From: a virus
Reading direction: 5' to 3' (one strand)
DNA length: 64,000 nt
IMG/VR virus record: IMGVR_UViG_3300032893_001402
Location: 1-64,000 of that record
Shown: positions 55,026-63,683 of the stretch, piece after piece
How positions within the stretch are numbered: the stretch's first letter is position 1
Layout: each line of letters begins with the position of its first letter
The notes under the pieces: model-generated
Seen by the model: the letters and a program-made list of their open reading frames with translations, nothing else
Databases searched by the model: none
Told to the model about the DNA's origin: nothing
Program-made: the position numbers and the translations under genes

Positions 55026-57922
55026 GTGCTCTGACTCCAGGTGGCAAACACCGTCGGATCGATGTAGCTCTGTAGCGCCACGGTTGGCGTATTGCCCAGC
55101 GCCTTGCTAACGACCGTGGCCACCCGCTTCACCGTCTGCTTGTATTCCTTAGGATTCTTGCAGCAAGCGCCAACCTTTTTGATTTCATCGATCGCAAGCG
55201 ACGTGCCTCGCAGCGTCCGAAAATCCTTGGGCTTGAAACTGCCGCCGTCAAGCGTGTGTGCATATTTGCGAAGCTCGGAATCGCTGACGCTGAACAAGCG
55301 ACCGTCGCCAACGACTTGCTTCCGCTCGCGGAGCATCGAAGCAACTTTTGGGTCCGTGACAGGCAGGTCAAGCTTGACCCCCTTCTTCCCGGTAAATTGC
55401 AGCCGCACGCCATCTGGCGTCTCGATTACGTGGCTGCCGCGCAATGTCGTCGCTCCGTATGCCTGGGCCTTGGCTTGCGTGTCACGCTCGCTGCCAGGCC
55501 GAAGGCCCATCGACTGAATCAACGCCAAGACGGTTGCAGCCTCGCGCGTTTTTGGATCCCCGCTTTCCATGTCGCGTGAGATTTCAGCTGCAATCCTTTT
55601 TTGCTTCTCCATCAGTTCGCTGATCCGAGCAAACTTGATAGCCGCCTGGCGTGTGGCGTGCGTATCGCTATAGATCGATTGCCGCCGCCCCTTCTCGTCA
55701 TATCCGGTCGCCAGAAGATCGCCTTTAGGATCGGGGTTGATCTTCACCCCCGTCCAGGCCGGTGGAATCTTCAAGGCCGCGATATGCGCCGGCAGAGCCT
55801 TCCCGCCAACATGCCGCTGCGCGTCTTTGAGGTGCTTGCCCTCGGCATCCTTGGGATGGTCCGACGCATCGAGCGTTGGTGTCGATTTTGATGAACCAGA
55901 CCCTCCCTTTGAAACAAACTGCCCGCCGCCAGGCCCCTTGCCCTTGTGTTCGTGCCCACTAGCGTCCTCGGCTTCTAGGACGCACCGCAAGCTCTCCAGG
56001 GCATTGCTGACGGCCTCTTGGATTGATTCCCCAGGATCTTCGCCCGTAACCCCTTGTAGGCCTTGCGGAGGGCCCTGAGGAGGGCTTTGGCCGTCCGGTG
56101 GATTACCACCATTGGGGGGAGTGTCATCATTAGGCTTCCCCCCCGCTTGAACTATTTTAGCAATTGGGGGGAGTCCTACTGCCTTGCGCTTTTCTTGCTG
56201 GGTGTCGTAATCCAGCTCCTCTCGCCCCGACCATTCCTGAGGAGAAAGAATCCCGGCGTCCGAGAGGGTTTTATTGCGCGCCGTGGCCTTATCTTCGTCG
56301 CGTACCCTGACACTCGGGGGAATGACTGTGATTTCCAGTACAGCGCGAATAATTCCCCAAGGTAGAATATCCGGGTTGCCGAACTCTCCACATTGCCAGG
56401 CGAACCAAAGAACGCGCAGCAAGAGTCTCTGCCAGCTCTCCACATGCAGACCTTGACGAGACTCGCATTCGTTAACAAAAGGATCGCCTGCTACAAGCAG
56501 GGACGCAAAGTTATTGTTGCTCGCGTCTCCCGTGAGCATGTTTTCGGGCATCGACCAGACTTGCGCCGCCGATCTCAGGCAGGTATCGCGGATGGCGATA
56601 AATTCGTTGGCGAACTCTCCGACCGGAGCGGGCTTGAATTGCTTTGCGCCGTTGGTTTGAAGGATCGTAGACGAACGATAACGAAAGCTCGTCTCGTTCG
56701 GATTGTTGCGGCTAGGCCTGGCGCCGGGTTGAAGGTTATTCGAGGAAACAACGTCGCTTTGGAGCACGCCAGGCGCATACTCTTCAATCCAAGCGATGGC
56801 CGATTGAACGCTACCGACTCGGCCGATATTGAGTAGGAGCTTATGGGCAAGGTCAATGGCAATCTGCGAGCAGAATAGATCGCTGATCCCCCGCTTGACA
56901 TTGGCATCCGTATTGCGCTTTATGTGCTCGCACCAAGCCGCCGCACCTTCATCCGGCGGAAGAATCGGATTCACTCCTCCGGGGATATAGCTCCAACTCG
57001 TGTCGGCGCTGTGCCATTGGAAGTAATAGCCGTGGACTCCGGCAATATCGTCCTGAGGGCAATGCACTCCGAATGTCCAACTTGATCGGGGCATGCCGTT
57101 CTCTAGCGGCTCGATGCCCAACCAGTTGTCCAGGTGTAAAGTGTTATAGGGCTGTGTGTTCTGCTCTGGTTCGGCAAAGCGGAGAGAGCAACGGCCCTCG
57201 CCGATATGCCATAAGGTCAAGTAACTCTCGCCGTCTCTTCCTAGCCGCAACTCGCTTTCACGCTGCATTTCGCTAGCGCGATTCTCGCCACAAAAATCCT
57301 CGATAATCGATTGCGCTCTGTTGACGAGCTTTGTGCCAGTCTCGGAATCGATAAGCCCCCGAGATGAGCGCTTTAGACTCACCTGGGGCTTGAATCCGCG
57401 AGGCCCGACAACATAGTTCTGAAGCTTGGCAAAAGCCCCCTTTGCCGTATCGTTATAAGCCGCTAGAACCCGCGCCATGCCTCGGATTAAGTGCAGGTCG
57501 GCCTCTGTATAAAAGATCGGCCGATTGCGACCCTCTTGGCGATCGCTGCGAGTCGTGGGGTAGGTGCCCCAACCGTAGTATCCGTAGCCCTTATCGGCCG
57601 TGAGATACTGCCAGATATTGACGACTTCGGAGCCCTCGTTGTCGCACACGCTTTCGAGGGCTCGTTCTATCGAAGCCCCGCCCTCCAGGACATTAGCCAG
57701 GCCGAGTCTGGAATCTGGATCGACGGGAGCTGTCCCCGTCATTTGACGGCGCATATTCTCCCGTACCAGACGATTCGACTCTTTGACCGCTTCGGCGCTC
57801 TCGCCTAGGCTCTGAGAGAGTAGATCGCGCTGAGCTGCAATTTTGATTAGCAGAGCGTTCTTACGTTCGATCGCTTCGAGCCGAGATAACTCGGGATCGT
57901 GGGTAGTAGCTTGGTCGATCAA
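55022..57922 (-). CDS. Portal protein fused to a type IB DNA topoisomerase domain
   Basis: 966 residues, about twice a portal. Residues 1-575 look like a portal: NDTAKGAFAKLQNYVVGP, the SSNNLQPG region, and QVWSMPENMLTGDASNNNFA. A Pro/Gly-rich linker (about 590-625) and GPGGGQF at 663-669 follow. Residues 700-966 are a TopIB domain: IPPAWTGVKINPDPKG at 719-734, GLRPGSE (Arg808), GKKG (Lys846/847), DFRTLRGT (Arg902), LGNTP (Asn944) and SYIDP (Tyr953, nucleophile). Asn in place of His is usual in bacterial TopIB. TopIB relaxes supercoils by a 3'-phosphotyrosine. The fusion would place it at the DNA entry vertex. Confidence 0.85.
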   Translation of the reverse strand: MIDQATTHDPELSRLEAIERKNALLIKIAAQRDLLSQSLGESAEAVKESNRLVRENMRRQMTGTAPVDPDSRLGLANVLEGGASIERALESVCDNEGSEVVNIWQYLTADKGYGYYGWGTYPTTRSDRQEGRNRPIFYTEADLHLIRGMARVLAAYNDTAKGAFAKLQNYVVGPRGFKPQVSLKRSSRGLIDSETGTKLVNRAQSIIEDFCGENRASEMQRESELRLGRDGESYLTLWHIGEGRCSLRFAEPEQNTQPYNTLHLDNWLGIEPLENGMPRSSWTFGVHCPQDDIAGVHGYYFQWHSADTSWSYIPGGVNPILPPDEGAAAWCEHIKRNTDANVKRGISDLFCSQIAIDLAHKLLLNIGRVGSVQSAIAWIEEYAPGVLQSDVVSSNNLQPGARPSRNNPNETSFRYRSSTILQTNGAKQFKPAPVGEFANEFIAIRDTCLRSAAQVWSMPENMLTGDASNNNFASLLVAGDPFVNECESRQGLHVESWQRLLLRVLWFAWQCGEFGNPDILPWGIIRAVLEITVIPPSVRVRDEDKATARNKTLSDAGILSPQEWSGREELDYDTQQEKRKAVGLPPIAKIVQAGGKPNDDTPPNGGNPPDGQSPPQGPPQGLQGVTGEDPGESIQEAVSNALESLRCVLEAEDASGHEHKGKGPGGGQFVSKGGSGSSKSTPTLDASDHPKDAEGKHLKDAQRHVGGKALPAHIAALKIPPAWTGVKINPDPKGDLLATGYDEKGRRQSIYSDTHATRQAAIKFARISELMEKQKRIAAEISRDMESGDPKTREAATVLALIQSMGLRPGSERDTQAKAQAYGATTLRGSHVIETPDGVRLQFTGKKGVKLDLPVTDPKVASMLRERKQVVGDGRLFSVSDSELRKYAHTLDGGSFKPKDFRTLRGTSLAIDEIKKVGACCKNPKEYKQTVKRVATVVSKALGNTPTVALQSYIDPTVFATWSQST

Positions 57923-58188
57923 GTTGCGTTAATCGTCTTAGGAGGACGGATTCTACGCGGGCCTCGATAATTGAAAATATCGTTGGCCGTGAGGTTCATC
58001 AAGGGTCGATACTTCGCATCGAGCCAGCCTAAAAACCATTGAGTACGGGCTCTTTTGTAGGAAGCCTTCGCGCCGATAACAATCGGATAGGGAGTATCAT
58101 TAAAGGCCATTCCTGCGCGATAAGCTTCTGCTCCGGCATTCCAGGCGTAGGATTTGGAATCGTCGTCAATCAAGTTGGGTTTTGTCAT
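57919..58188 (-). CDS. Small protein of ribosome-modulation-factor-like type
   Basis: The ATG at 58188 gives 89 residues. AWNAGAEAYRAGMAFNDTPY and RARTQWFLGWLDAKY follow the pattern of RMF and CrpP proteins: G-x-x-A-x-x-x-G, NPY-like, then R-x-x-W-x-x-GW. RMF binds ribosomes; phage relatives are of unknown use. A basic tail (GPRRIRPPK) is added. The stop overlaps the portal start. Confidence 0.55.
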   Translation of the reverse strand: MTKPNLIDDDSKSYAWNAGAEAYRAGMAFNDTPYPIVIGAKASYKRARTQWFLGWLDAKYRPLMNLTANDIFNYRGPRRIRPPKTINAT

Positions 58189-58193
58189 GCTAT

Positions 58194-58745
58194 TTATGGC
58201 GCTGGCCAGAAAGAAACTCTGGGCTGAACGGGCGGATTCCAATCGAAAAAGAAGTCTCGTTGGCGTCGATCTTCCTCGCGGATAAGCTCGTCTCTCCATA
58301 GCGCCAGTTCCGCGGATAATTCTAAATCGCGCTTTGGATCGGGCTGCCATTCATCCAAGATGCGCCAATCTTGCCGAGGAAGAGGGGGGCGCGGATCGGG
58401 TTTCCAGATCGGGCTGTCGAGTTCGCCAGGAACGATCGTCTCTGGGCCATCGCCTTCGAGTCTCTTCCAGGGTCCAGCCAGCGCGTTCGTGAGTTCGTAG
58501 AGCCAATTGCGGCGCGTTTCTTTGGCATAGTGGTGCCAGCGGCCGGCAATAATGTCCGTCTCTCGCCAGGATCTCCACTCGTAGCCTTGGGGCTTAGGCT
58601 CGACAATTGCGGGCTCCGGTTTGGACTCACGGGAGTTTCTTAATCGAAAATCGAAGAAAGCCGTTAGAACAATAGCGCATCCAACAACAACAATTGCGCC
58701 AAAATCAAGCAAAGACGGTTGGGGCCTATCTGATTTATTGGTCAT
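58194..58745 (-). CDS. Single-pass membrane protein with exported Trp-rich domain
   Basis: 183 residues. A transmembrane segment (LDFGAIVVVGCAIVLTAFF) lies at about 13-31. The exported part has EWRSWRETDIIAGRWHHYAK and PWKRLEGDGPETIVPGEL, which resembles LWQRLLGYGPKYIIPGEQ in the lipoprotein at 2301-2594. The C-terminal 60 are charged and aromatic. Function unknown. Confidence 0.55.
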   Translation of the reverse strand: MTNKSDRPQPSLLDFGAIVVVGCAIVLTAFFDFRLRNSRESKPEPAIVEPKPQGYEWRSWRETDIIAGRWHHYAKETRRNWLYELTNALAGPWKRLEGDGPETIVPGELDSPIWKPDPRPPLPRQDWRILDEWQPDPKRDLELSAELALWRDELIREEDRRQRDFFFDWNPPVQPRVSFWPAP

Positions 58746-58996
58746 GCGATACTCGCCCTAATACGGCGCCAGACTCAAATAACTTAACGAGCAAGTTGCG
58801 CATTGCTAGAGATTCACGACTCCCATAGCTCGGCAGCTATCGCGGATTTCCTTACGCAGCCGCTTAGCGCTGAGCCGTTTTCCTTGTCCGACGGCCTGGG
58901 CGATAACCATCCCTCGAACCGCCCGGCGAATTTTGGGCAGACGTTGTTTCCTTTGGTTGGGTATTGATATACTTGACTCACCAAGGCCCCCGATGA

Positions 58997-59143
58997 TTAC
59001 TTCTTACGTTTGCCTGCCTTTTTCCGGGCAGCCTTCTTCCTTTTGTCTTTCTCGATTTCGCGGTCGAGTTCTGCTTTTGGCACTTGCGTTAGCTTGCCTA
59101 GCAGGTTTTGGAAGTCGCCAATCCGTTCGCGCTTCGTGGTCAT
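58997..59143 (-). CDS. Small Lys-rich protein carried by the element
   Basis: The ATG at 59143 overlaps the previous stop as ATGA. 48 residues starting MTTKRERIGDFQNLLGKLTQ and ending in a run of Lys, Arg and Ala. It may bind nucleic acid. It lies next to the left end of the element. Confidence 0.5.
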   Translation of the reverse strand: MTTKRERIGDFQNLLGKLTQVPKAELDREIEKDKRKKAARKKAGKRKK

Positions 59144-59397
59144 CGCCGAACCCCGTTTCGTTCGACCAGGGCAAAGCGTGTGGGCCACCAGCCGTATTCG
59201 TCCTTGTCGAGAAACAGGTAGCCGCAGTCAACGTCCGTTACGGTGTATTGCTCTCCCTCGTTGACCTCATGTTCCGACGTGCCGCCACCTTCGCCGGGCA
59301 GACATTCCACAACGTCGCCGACTTCTGGCATTTCGCCGGTGCTGTAGTTCCCTTCGTTACTTACGTACTGTCCGCAAACGATAACTGGCCGAGCCAT
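59140..59397 (-). CDS. Hypothetical passenger protein
   Basis: 85 residues. MARPVIVCGQYVSNEGNYST is followed by an acidic strand-rich middle (VGDVVECLPGEGG, EQYTVTDVDCGYLFL) and WWPTRFALV. The plan is of a small beta-barrel-like domain. It starts one base after the stop of the transposase remnant. Function unknown. Confidence 0.55.
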   Translation of the reverse strand: MARPVIVCGQYVSNEGNYSTGEMPEVGDVVECLPGEGGGTSEHEVNEGEQYTVTDVDCGYLFLDKDEYGWWPTRFALVERNGVRR

Positions 59398-59938
59398 TTA
59401 CTTGATCCCCATAAAGCCCGCGTCCCCGGTAGCCGTGAGCACGCGGTAAGTGATGCGCTTGCCGACCACCTTGGCCAGCAAGCGCTGAAATCGAACCCCG
59501 TCGGTGCATATTGCGGGCCTTCCCGCCGATGAACGTTTCGTCTACCTCGACTTCGCCGGCCAGCTTGTGGAAGCTCGTGGTCTGCATCGCCAAGCGGATT
59601 CGGTGGAGCATAAACCACGCGCTCTTCTGGGTTATCCCCAGGCCGCGAGCCATTTCATAGCTGCTGATCCCGTTTTTGGCGTTGGCGATACACCAGACGG
59701 CGACCATCCAACTGGACAACGGCAGCGGGCTATCCTCGAAAATCGTGCCGACTTTGCAAGAGAACTGCTTACGGCAGCCCTTGGCGTTGCAGCGGAGCAT
59801 GGAACGGGTAGCGATCGTGCCGACCTTTTCGCTACCGCACTGAGGGCAGACGATCGTGCCATCGGGCCATTTGGCTCCAATCATCGCCTTGAAGCACGCG
59901 GCCGGATCGGAAAAGTATTTGACGGCTTCGACCATGGC
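59398..59938 (-). pseudogene. IS1595-type transposase, internally deleted and frameshifted
   Basis: The ATG at 59938 opens MVEAVKYFSDPAACFKAMIG. A zinc ribbon (CPQCG, then CNAKGC), the helix-turn-helix ISSYEMARGLGITQKSAWFM and the catalytic segment VEVDETFIGGKARN are intact. Right after, a +1 frame gives RFQRLLAKVVGKRITYRVLT and ends at 59398. In full enzymes that last piece is the true C-terminus, after roughly 100 more residues that hold the second catalytic Asp and others. So an internal part is lost and the join shifts frame. Confidence 0.8.
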
Positions 59939-60171
59939 TTTCTCAAGGTGTCGGTCATGGCAAATCCTCAAAATCCAGTCATTGCGTGCGAATGTCCCCA
60001 CTGGAACAAAGCCCAAAACAAAAGAGCAAATCCTGGAATGACTATGGCGATTTGCAAGCAGAGCCAATGCCAGTCTTCGTCCATCATGTTCATTCTCCAA
60101 AAGCCTGCCGGCGGCTTTCTGCTTGTGCAGGCGGGGTGATTAGGCCCGCACCGCCGGCAGGGGAGATCGTG

Positions 60172-60867
60172 TTATGGTTGAACCCCAAGAGCCAGCAGGC
60201 CACTTCCGGCGACACGCGCGAGCGTGTTTTCGATTTGGTCAGAATCGAGAAGCTTTCCCAGTCGTCTGTAGAGCGTTTCAATGTTGTCGGCGATCGCTTC
60301 AAGTGCCACCCTGTTCTCAGGTGTATCTGGAATCATGGCCTTGATTCTGGGGTATCCGCGACGGTCCGCAATTGTGCCCACCTCTGGCCATCCCTCGGTG
60401 CCTTGATTCCAAACTTCGCGAGGACGTTCTTTTTGCAATCCTGGCCCCCACGGCTTGTAGTAGTTGTTGAACGTTCTCGACAACTTTTGCTTGCCAAAGG
60501 TAGCGATCTGGACGCGATGCCAGGACACGCCCAGCGACCCATCGCCGCTATATTCTGTGTCCATCGTATCCGGCTTCTTGCGCTTGTCGAAAAGCCTGTG
60601 CCGAGCGCATTCGACTTCCACGACAAGCATCGACCTCCACTTAATTGACAACTGCTCTTTTATCTTGGCGAAGACAGTTTGCCGGAGCCGGTTGATGTCA
60701 GTGTCTTGCTCGTTGATCTCCGGTTCTTCCATCTTGACGGAGAAGTATACCTCCTTGGCGGTGTGGTTGTGGTCGGTATCGTCGACTACATGCACCGGCA
60801 CCAAAAGCTTTACCTCTCGATCACGGAATTCCCACGTGGTGAACTTTTTTCGTCCCTTGCGTCCCAT
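60172..60867 (-). CDS. Hypothetical passenger protein
   Basis: 231 residues. MGRKGRKKFTTWEFRDREVK begins it; the first half is strand-rich with VKLLVPVHVVDDTDH and later MLVVEVECARH. The second half is helical (RVALEAIADNIETLYRRLGK). No transposition or resistance family was recognised. It may be a phage-derived gene picked up by the element. Confidence 0.55.
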   Translation of the reverse strand: MGRKGRKKFTTWEFRDREVKLLVPVHVVDDTDHNHTAKEVYFSVKMEEPEINEQDTDINRLRQTVFAKIKEQLSIKWRSMLVVEVECARHRLFDKRKKPDTMDTEYSGDGSLGVSWHRVQIATFGKQKLSRTFNNYYKPWGPGLQKERPREVWNQGTEGWPEVGTIADRRGYPRIKAMIPDTPENRVALEAIADNIETLYRRLGKLLDSDQIENTLARVAGSGLLALGVQP

Positions 60868-61044
60868 TGCAATCTCCCTCGGGAATCACCCCGAACTGCC
60901 GGATCGGCCCGGCGACCTTGCAGCGGAATTTGCTGCTCATAAACCAATCATACCCGAACTAGCGTGGTGAGTCAAGTATATTAGTACCTTTGGTTGTATA
61001 CCGCAAAAGCCGCCGCCGCATTTCGATGAGCAGCAGCACGAACC

Positions 61045-61176
61045 TTACGCAACTTCCGGGGCTTCATAGGGCTCCTCAAGATCGGCTTGACGATAGCCAA
61101 ACCAGCAGACTTGCGCCATTAGGTTCAGCAATCGTAGGGCGAGCATTAAAAAGTCAAGGGCTTCACTGTCGAACAT
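61045..61176 (-). CDS. Tiny hydrophobic protein
   Basis: The ATG at 61176, 15 bases after the terminase stop, opens MFDSEALDFLMLALRLLNLM; 43 residues end EEPYEAPEVA. The first half could be an amphipathic or membrane helix. It overlaps the interrupted small gene by 23 bases. No clear ribosome site is seen, so the call is moderate. Confidence 0.4.
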   Translation of the reverse strand: MFDSEALDFLMLALRLLNLMAQVCWFGYRQADLEEPYEAPEVA

Positions 61177-61190
61177 CTTAAACGCGCGTA

Positions 61191-62669
61191 TCACAAACTA
61201 GGGATCTGCTCCGTCACGCTTCCCCCATCGTTATTGTTACGATCGGCGAGGAAATTGATGCTTCTTAGTGCCATCTCCATCGCATCGGGTCCATCGTCGT
61301 GCAATCCGAGAGGAAAATTCTTCAATTGATCGACCAGAATTCTAGTCCCTGGAGTATCGCGAAAACTGACGGCGCGTTGTCTAAACCATGGATCAAGTCT
61401 GCGGATTCGATTCTCTTTCGCCACGCTGTTATTGACCAAGAGCCCTTCACAATCGAGGATTCCCGCGGCTTTTAATTGGCGAACGAACTCAGCCCCTAAC
61501 AGGTCTTGCCAGGCGTTTCCTTCCGTAGCCAAAGCCTGAGGCTTGAAGCGGCGAACCAGCTCGACACCGTCGGCAACGATCTTTCCTGGCGATCTGCGAG
61601 CTAAGTCGGCTTCGACCCAGAGGTGGCCCGTTTCGTTCCAGGCCATTAGAATAAACGCGCTATAATCGCTATGGCGCGTACGACCCTTGCTAGGATCAAG
61701 GGCAATCACTCGCAAGGGCATATCCCGCGGCCAATCCCTGAACCAGAGGTCGTCTCCCTCGAAGTATTCGGGCGGCCACTCGACGCCAATACCTTGCGTC
61801 GGATTCTGCTGGTAAAGAGCCTGCCACCAGTAAAGGGGCATGCCGTTGCGGATCGTTTCTAATCCGCGCCGCAATAATCTGCCGTCCGGCGAGCGCAGAT
61901 CGTGCAGGGGATAGCGGTCGGGCCAAAGGGCTTCTCCGAATACTCTCCCGAGGCTGTCGGATTCCGTGGCTATAGCCGGGAAGGACAGGACTCCCCAAGG
62001 TCGATCGCTTTCGGCTCGGAGCCTTCCCGCCAGGTCTTCCCGGTGCCAACGGGTCATGTTGACAATCACGCTTCCACCGGGCTCCAGCCGCGTCATCGCC
62101 GTGGAATGAAACCACTCCCAGCACGTCTCGCGCTTTACTTCGCTGGCGGCTTCCTGGGCATTCTTGATCGGATCATCGATAATCAGCAGATGAGCCCCTT
62201 TCCCCGTCAAGGGACCGCCGATACCTGCCGTTTCCATCCCCCCTTCGTGTCCGATCAAATTCCATTCATTTGCAGCAAAGCTCCGATTGTCAATTGCTAA
62301 GACTTCGCCATGGTACTGCGCGAATAGTCTAGGGTCGAGCTGGTTGAACACATTGCGGGATAGTCTGCCATAGCGGCGCGCCTGGCGAGCTTCGTAGCTG
62401 ACGTAGATTACTCGCCGATCTGGCCAACGTCCGAGATACCAGCAAGGAAGATACTGGCCGAGATACCAGCTCTTGCCATGCCGCGGGGGCATCTCGCAGA
62501 TTAACCCAGGCAACCTACCTGTGACTAGATCCGTTACGCCCCGGTCCAATCTCAACAGATGCTTCGCCGGCTGCCAACGCCCCTGGCTCGCATACCTGGC
62601 AAACGTCGCCGGAGTCAGCGTGTACCTTAAAGAGTCGATCCCGCTCGAATTCGAGGTAGTTCGGATCAT
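61191..62669 (-). CDS. Terminase large subunit
   Basis: 492 residues. Walker A-like PPRHGKS at 61-67, Walker B HLLIIDDP near 165, the coupling motif VNMTRWHRED, and a nuclease domain starting RVIALDPSKG near 328 with later acidic residues (LATEGNAW, HDDGPDAME) are all present. It cuts and pumps DNA into the head through the portal. Its start lies 155 bases inside the small-subunit gene. Confidence 0.92.
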   Translation of the reverse strand: MIRTTSNSSGIDSLRYTLTPATFARYASQGRWQPAKHLLRLDRGVTDLVTGRLPGLICEMPPRHGKSWYLGQYLPCWYLGRWPDRRVIYVSYEARQARRYGRLSRNVFNQLDPRLFAQYHGEVLAIDNRSFAANEWNLIGHEGGMETAGIGGPLTGKGAHLLIIDDPIKNAQEAASEVKRETCWEWFHSTAMTRLEPGGSVIVNMTRWHREDLAGRLRAESDRPWGVLSFPAIATESDSLGRVFGEALWPDRYPLHDLRSPDGRLLRRGLETIRNGMPLYWWQALYQQNPTQGIGVEWPPEYFEGDDLWFRDWPRDMPLRVIALDPSKGRTRHSDYSAFILMAWNETGHLWVEADLARRSPGKIVADGVELVRRFKPQALATEGNAWQDLLGAEFVRQLKAAGILDCEGLLVNNSVAKENRIRRLDPWFRQRAVSFRDTPGTRILVDQLKNFPLGLHDDGPDAMEMALRSINFLADRNNNDGGSVTEQIPSL

Positions 62670-63105
62670 TCAGCAACTCATCGGCTGCTGTTCGATAGGC
62701 CGCAACAAGCGCATTGTTTTGGTTGTACTGATCTCCGGCAACATTATTGATCGTCGTGGGCTTTAGCTGGTCGAGCTGATTGGCCGCTTCCAGCGAAAGC
62801 GCCGTACGTTGGGCTGCCTCGATACTCCGGGGATCGCCTTGGTCGAGTAGATCGTAAACCGACTTGGCGATTGCCTCGATGATCGTTGGCCCCTCCGGTT
62901 TGACCTGAGCCGCTTCTAAAAGCGATCTAGGAACCCGCGTAGGCCAACGCTGGCCTCGATTCCACTTGACGGAGCGCTCAAGTAACTCGGCCTCTTGAAT
63001 CGCCGTTAACCCGGATTGCAATCTCCGGCTACGGATCGGCTTGGCTCGTCGCGTCTTTGGCCGGGGTTTGGGCTCATCTTTCGCGGATTTTGGGCGCCGG
63101 GGCAT
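62515..63105 (-). CDS. Terminase small subunit-like protein
   Basis: 196 residues. A basic N-terminus (about 35 residues) and helices with TAIQEAELLERSVKWNRGQRW may bind DNA. AQRTALSLEAANQLDQLKPT and DPNYLEFERDRLF are typical of small subunits. The position before the large subunit supports the call. The last 50 residues overlap the large-subunit gene in another frame. Confidence 0.65.
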   Translation of the reverse strand: MPRRPKSAKDEPKPRPKTRRAKPIRSRRLQSGLTAIQEAELLERSVKWNRGQRWPTRVPRSLLEAAQVKPEGPTIIEAIAKSVYDLLDQGDPRSIEAAQRTALSLEAANQLDQLKPTTINNVAGDQYNQNNALVAAYRTAADELLNDPNYLEFERDRLFKVHADSGDVCQVCEPGALAAGEASVEIGPGRNGSSHR

Positions 63106-63677
63106 TAGACTTCATCGTCGAGTAAATCATTGGCGCGAGACAGATCATCTGCAACCCAGGCCGGAATCCGGCGAATACTCGGGTTGTTTTCCCGTTCGAG
63201 CTGGCGCCGTCTGATCTTGACCCCTCGCCGAGTTTCCGAAGCCTCTACTCCCTCGAACGCTCTTAAATCCTCTGGATGGAAAATTGCTTCTCCCGAAGCT
63301 ACACGGCGAGCATACTCTTGGATTCGATCGTAAGTTCCCGGAATCGTCCGCGTCGGCTCGGCCGGGTTTGGGGGCTCATAGTGTGGATCGATAATGGTGT
63401 TAGCGCGATCGCCACGGGTTTCGTACTTACGAGGTTCGGCGCGTCCAGTGCAGAGTGGGCAAGGCACTTCCCATACGAGGTTATGGCAGGTCTGGCATCT
63501 AAGTCCCTTGGTCAGATCGTATTGTCTGGACTCTCCGCTTGGGTCGGGAATCGAGCCGTTGATGATCTGCGTTGCTAAGCGGCGCTCTTTTCCCCAGCTC
63601 CGAATTCCGGCAATGACCCGTGAAATGACCGAGTCATAAAGCTCTTGATCGATTTCAACCGTCTTGCTAAGTCTCAT
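63105..63677 (-). CDS. Zinc-finger protein next to terminase
   Basis: 190 residues. RCQTCHNLVWEVPCPLC gives two Cys pairs for a zinc ribbon. The N-terminus is helical and basic; the C-terminus has EYARRVASGEAIFHPEDLRA. The stop shares a base with the next start. It may help DNA recognition for packaging, by context. Confidence 0.6.
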   Translation of the reverse strand: MRLSKTVEIDQELYDSVISRVIAGIRSWGKERRLATQIINGSIPDPSGESRQYDLTKGLRCQTCHNLVWEVPCPLCTGRAEPRKYETRGDRANTIIDPHYEPPNPAEPTRTIPGTYDRIQEYARRVASGEAIFHPEDLRAFEGVEASETRRGVKIRRRQLERENNPSIRRIPAWVADDLSRANDLLDDEV

Positions 63678-63683
63678 TCGTTA

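Larger units (their letters stand above)
58960..60988 (-). mobile_element. IS1595-like element with passenger genes, 2,029 bp
   Basis: Terminal inverted repeats of 24 bases (58960-58983 and 60965-60988) match at 22 positions; each ends in ATATACTTGACTCACCA towards the inside. An 8-bp direct repeat TTTGGTTG flanks it (58952-58959 and 60989-60996), as expected for IS1595. Inside are a deleted transposase gene and three other genes, all leftward. The transposase remnant is unlikely to act by itself, so movement would need an intact copy elsewhere. Confidence 0.88.
58806..61067 (-). pseudogene. Small basic gene interrupted by the IS1595-like element
   Basis: The gene starts at 61067 (AGGAG five bases upstream) and reads MKPRKLRKVRAAAHRNAAAA up to the element. 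Removing 58960-60988 and one copy of the 8-bp duplication restores an open frame of about 72 residues, which continues RKQRLPKIRRAVRGMVIAQA and ends RAMGVVNL at the stop 58806-58808. The product would be a small, strongly basic protein, perhaps DNA- or RNA-binding. The insertion splits it. Confidence 0.8.
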
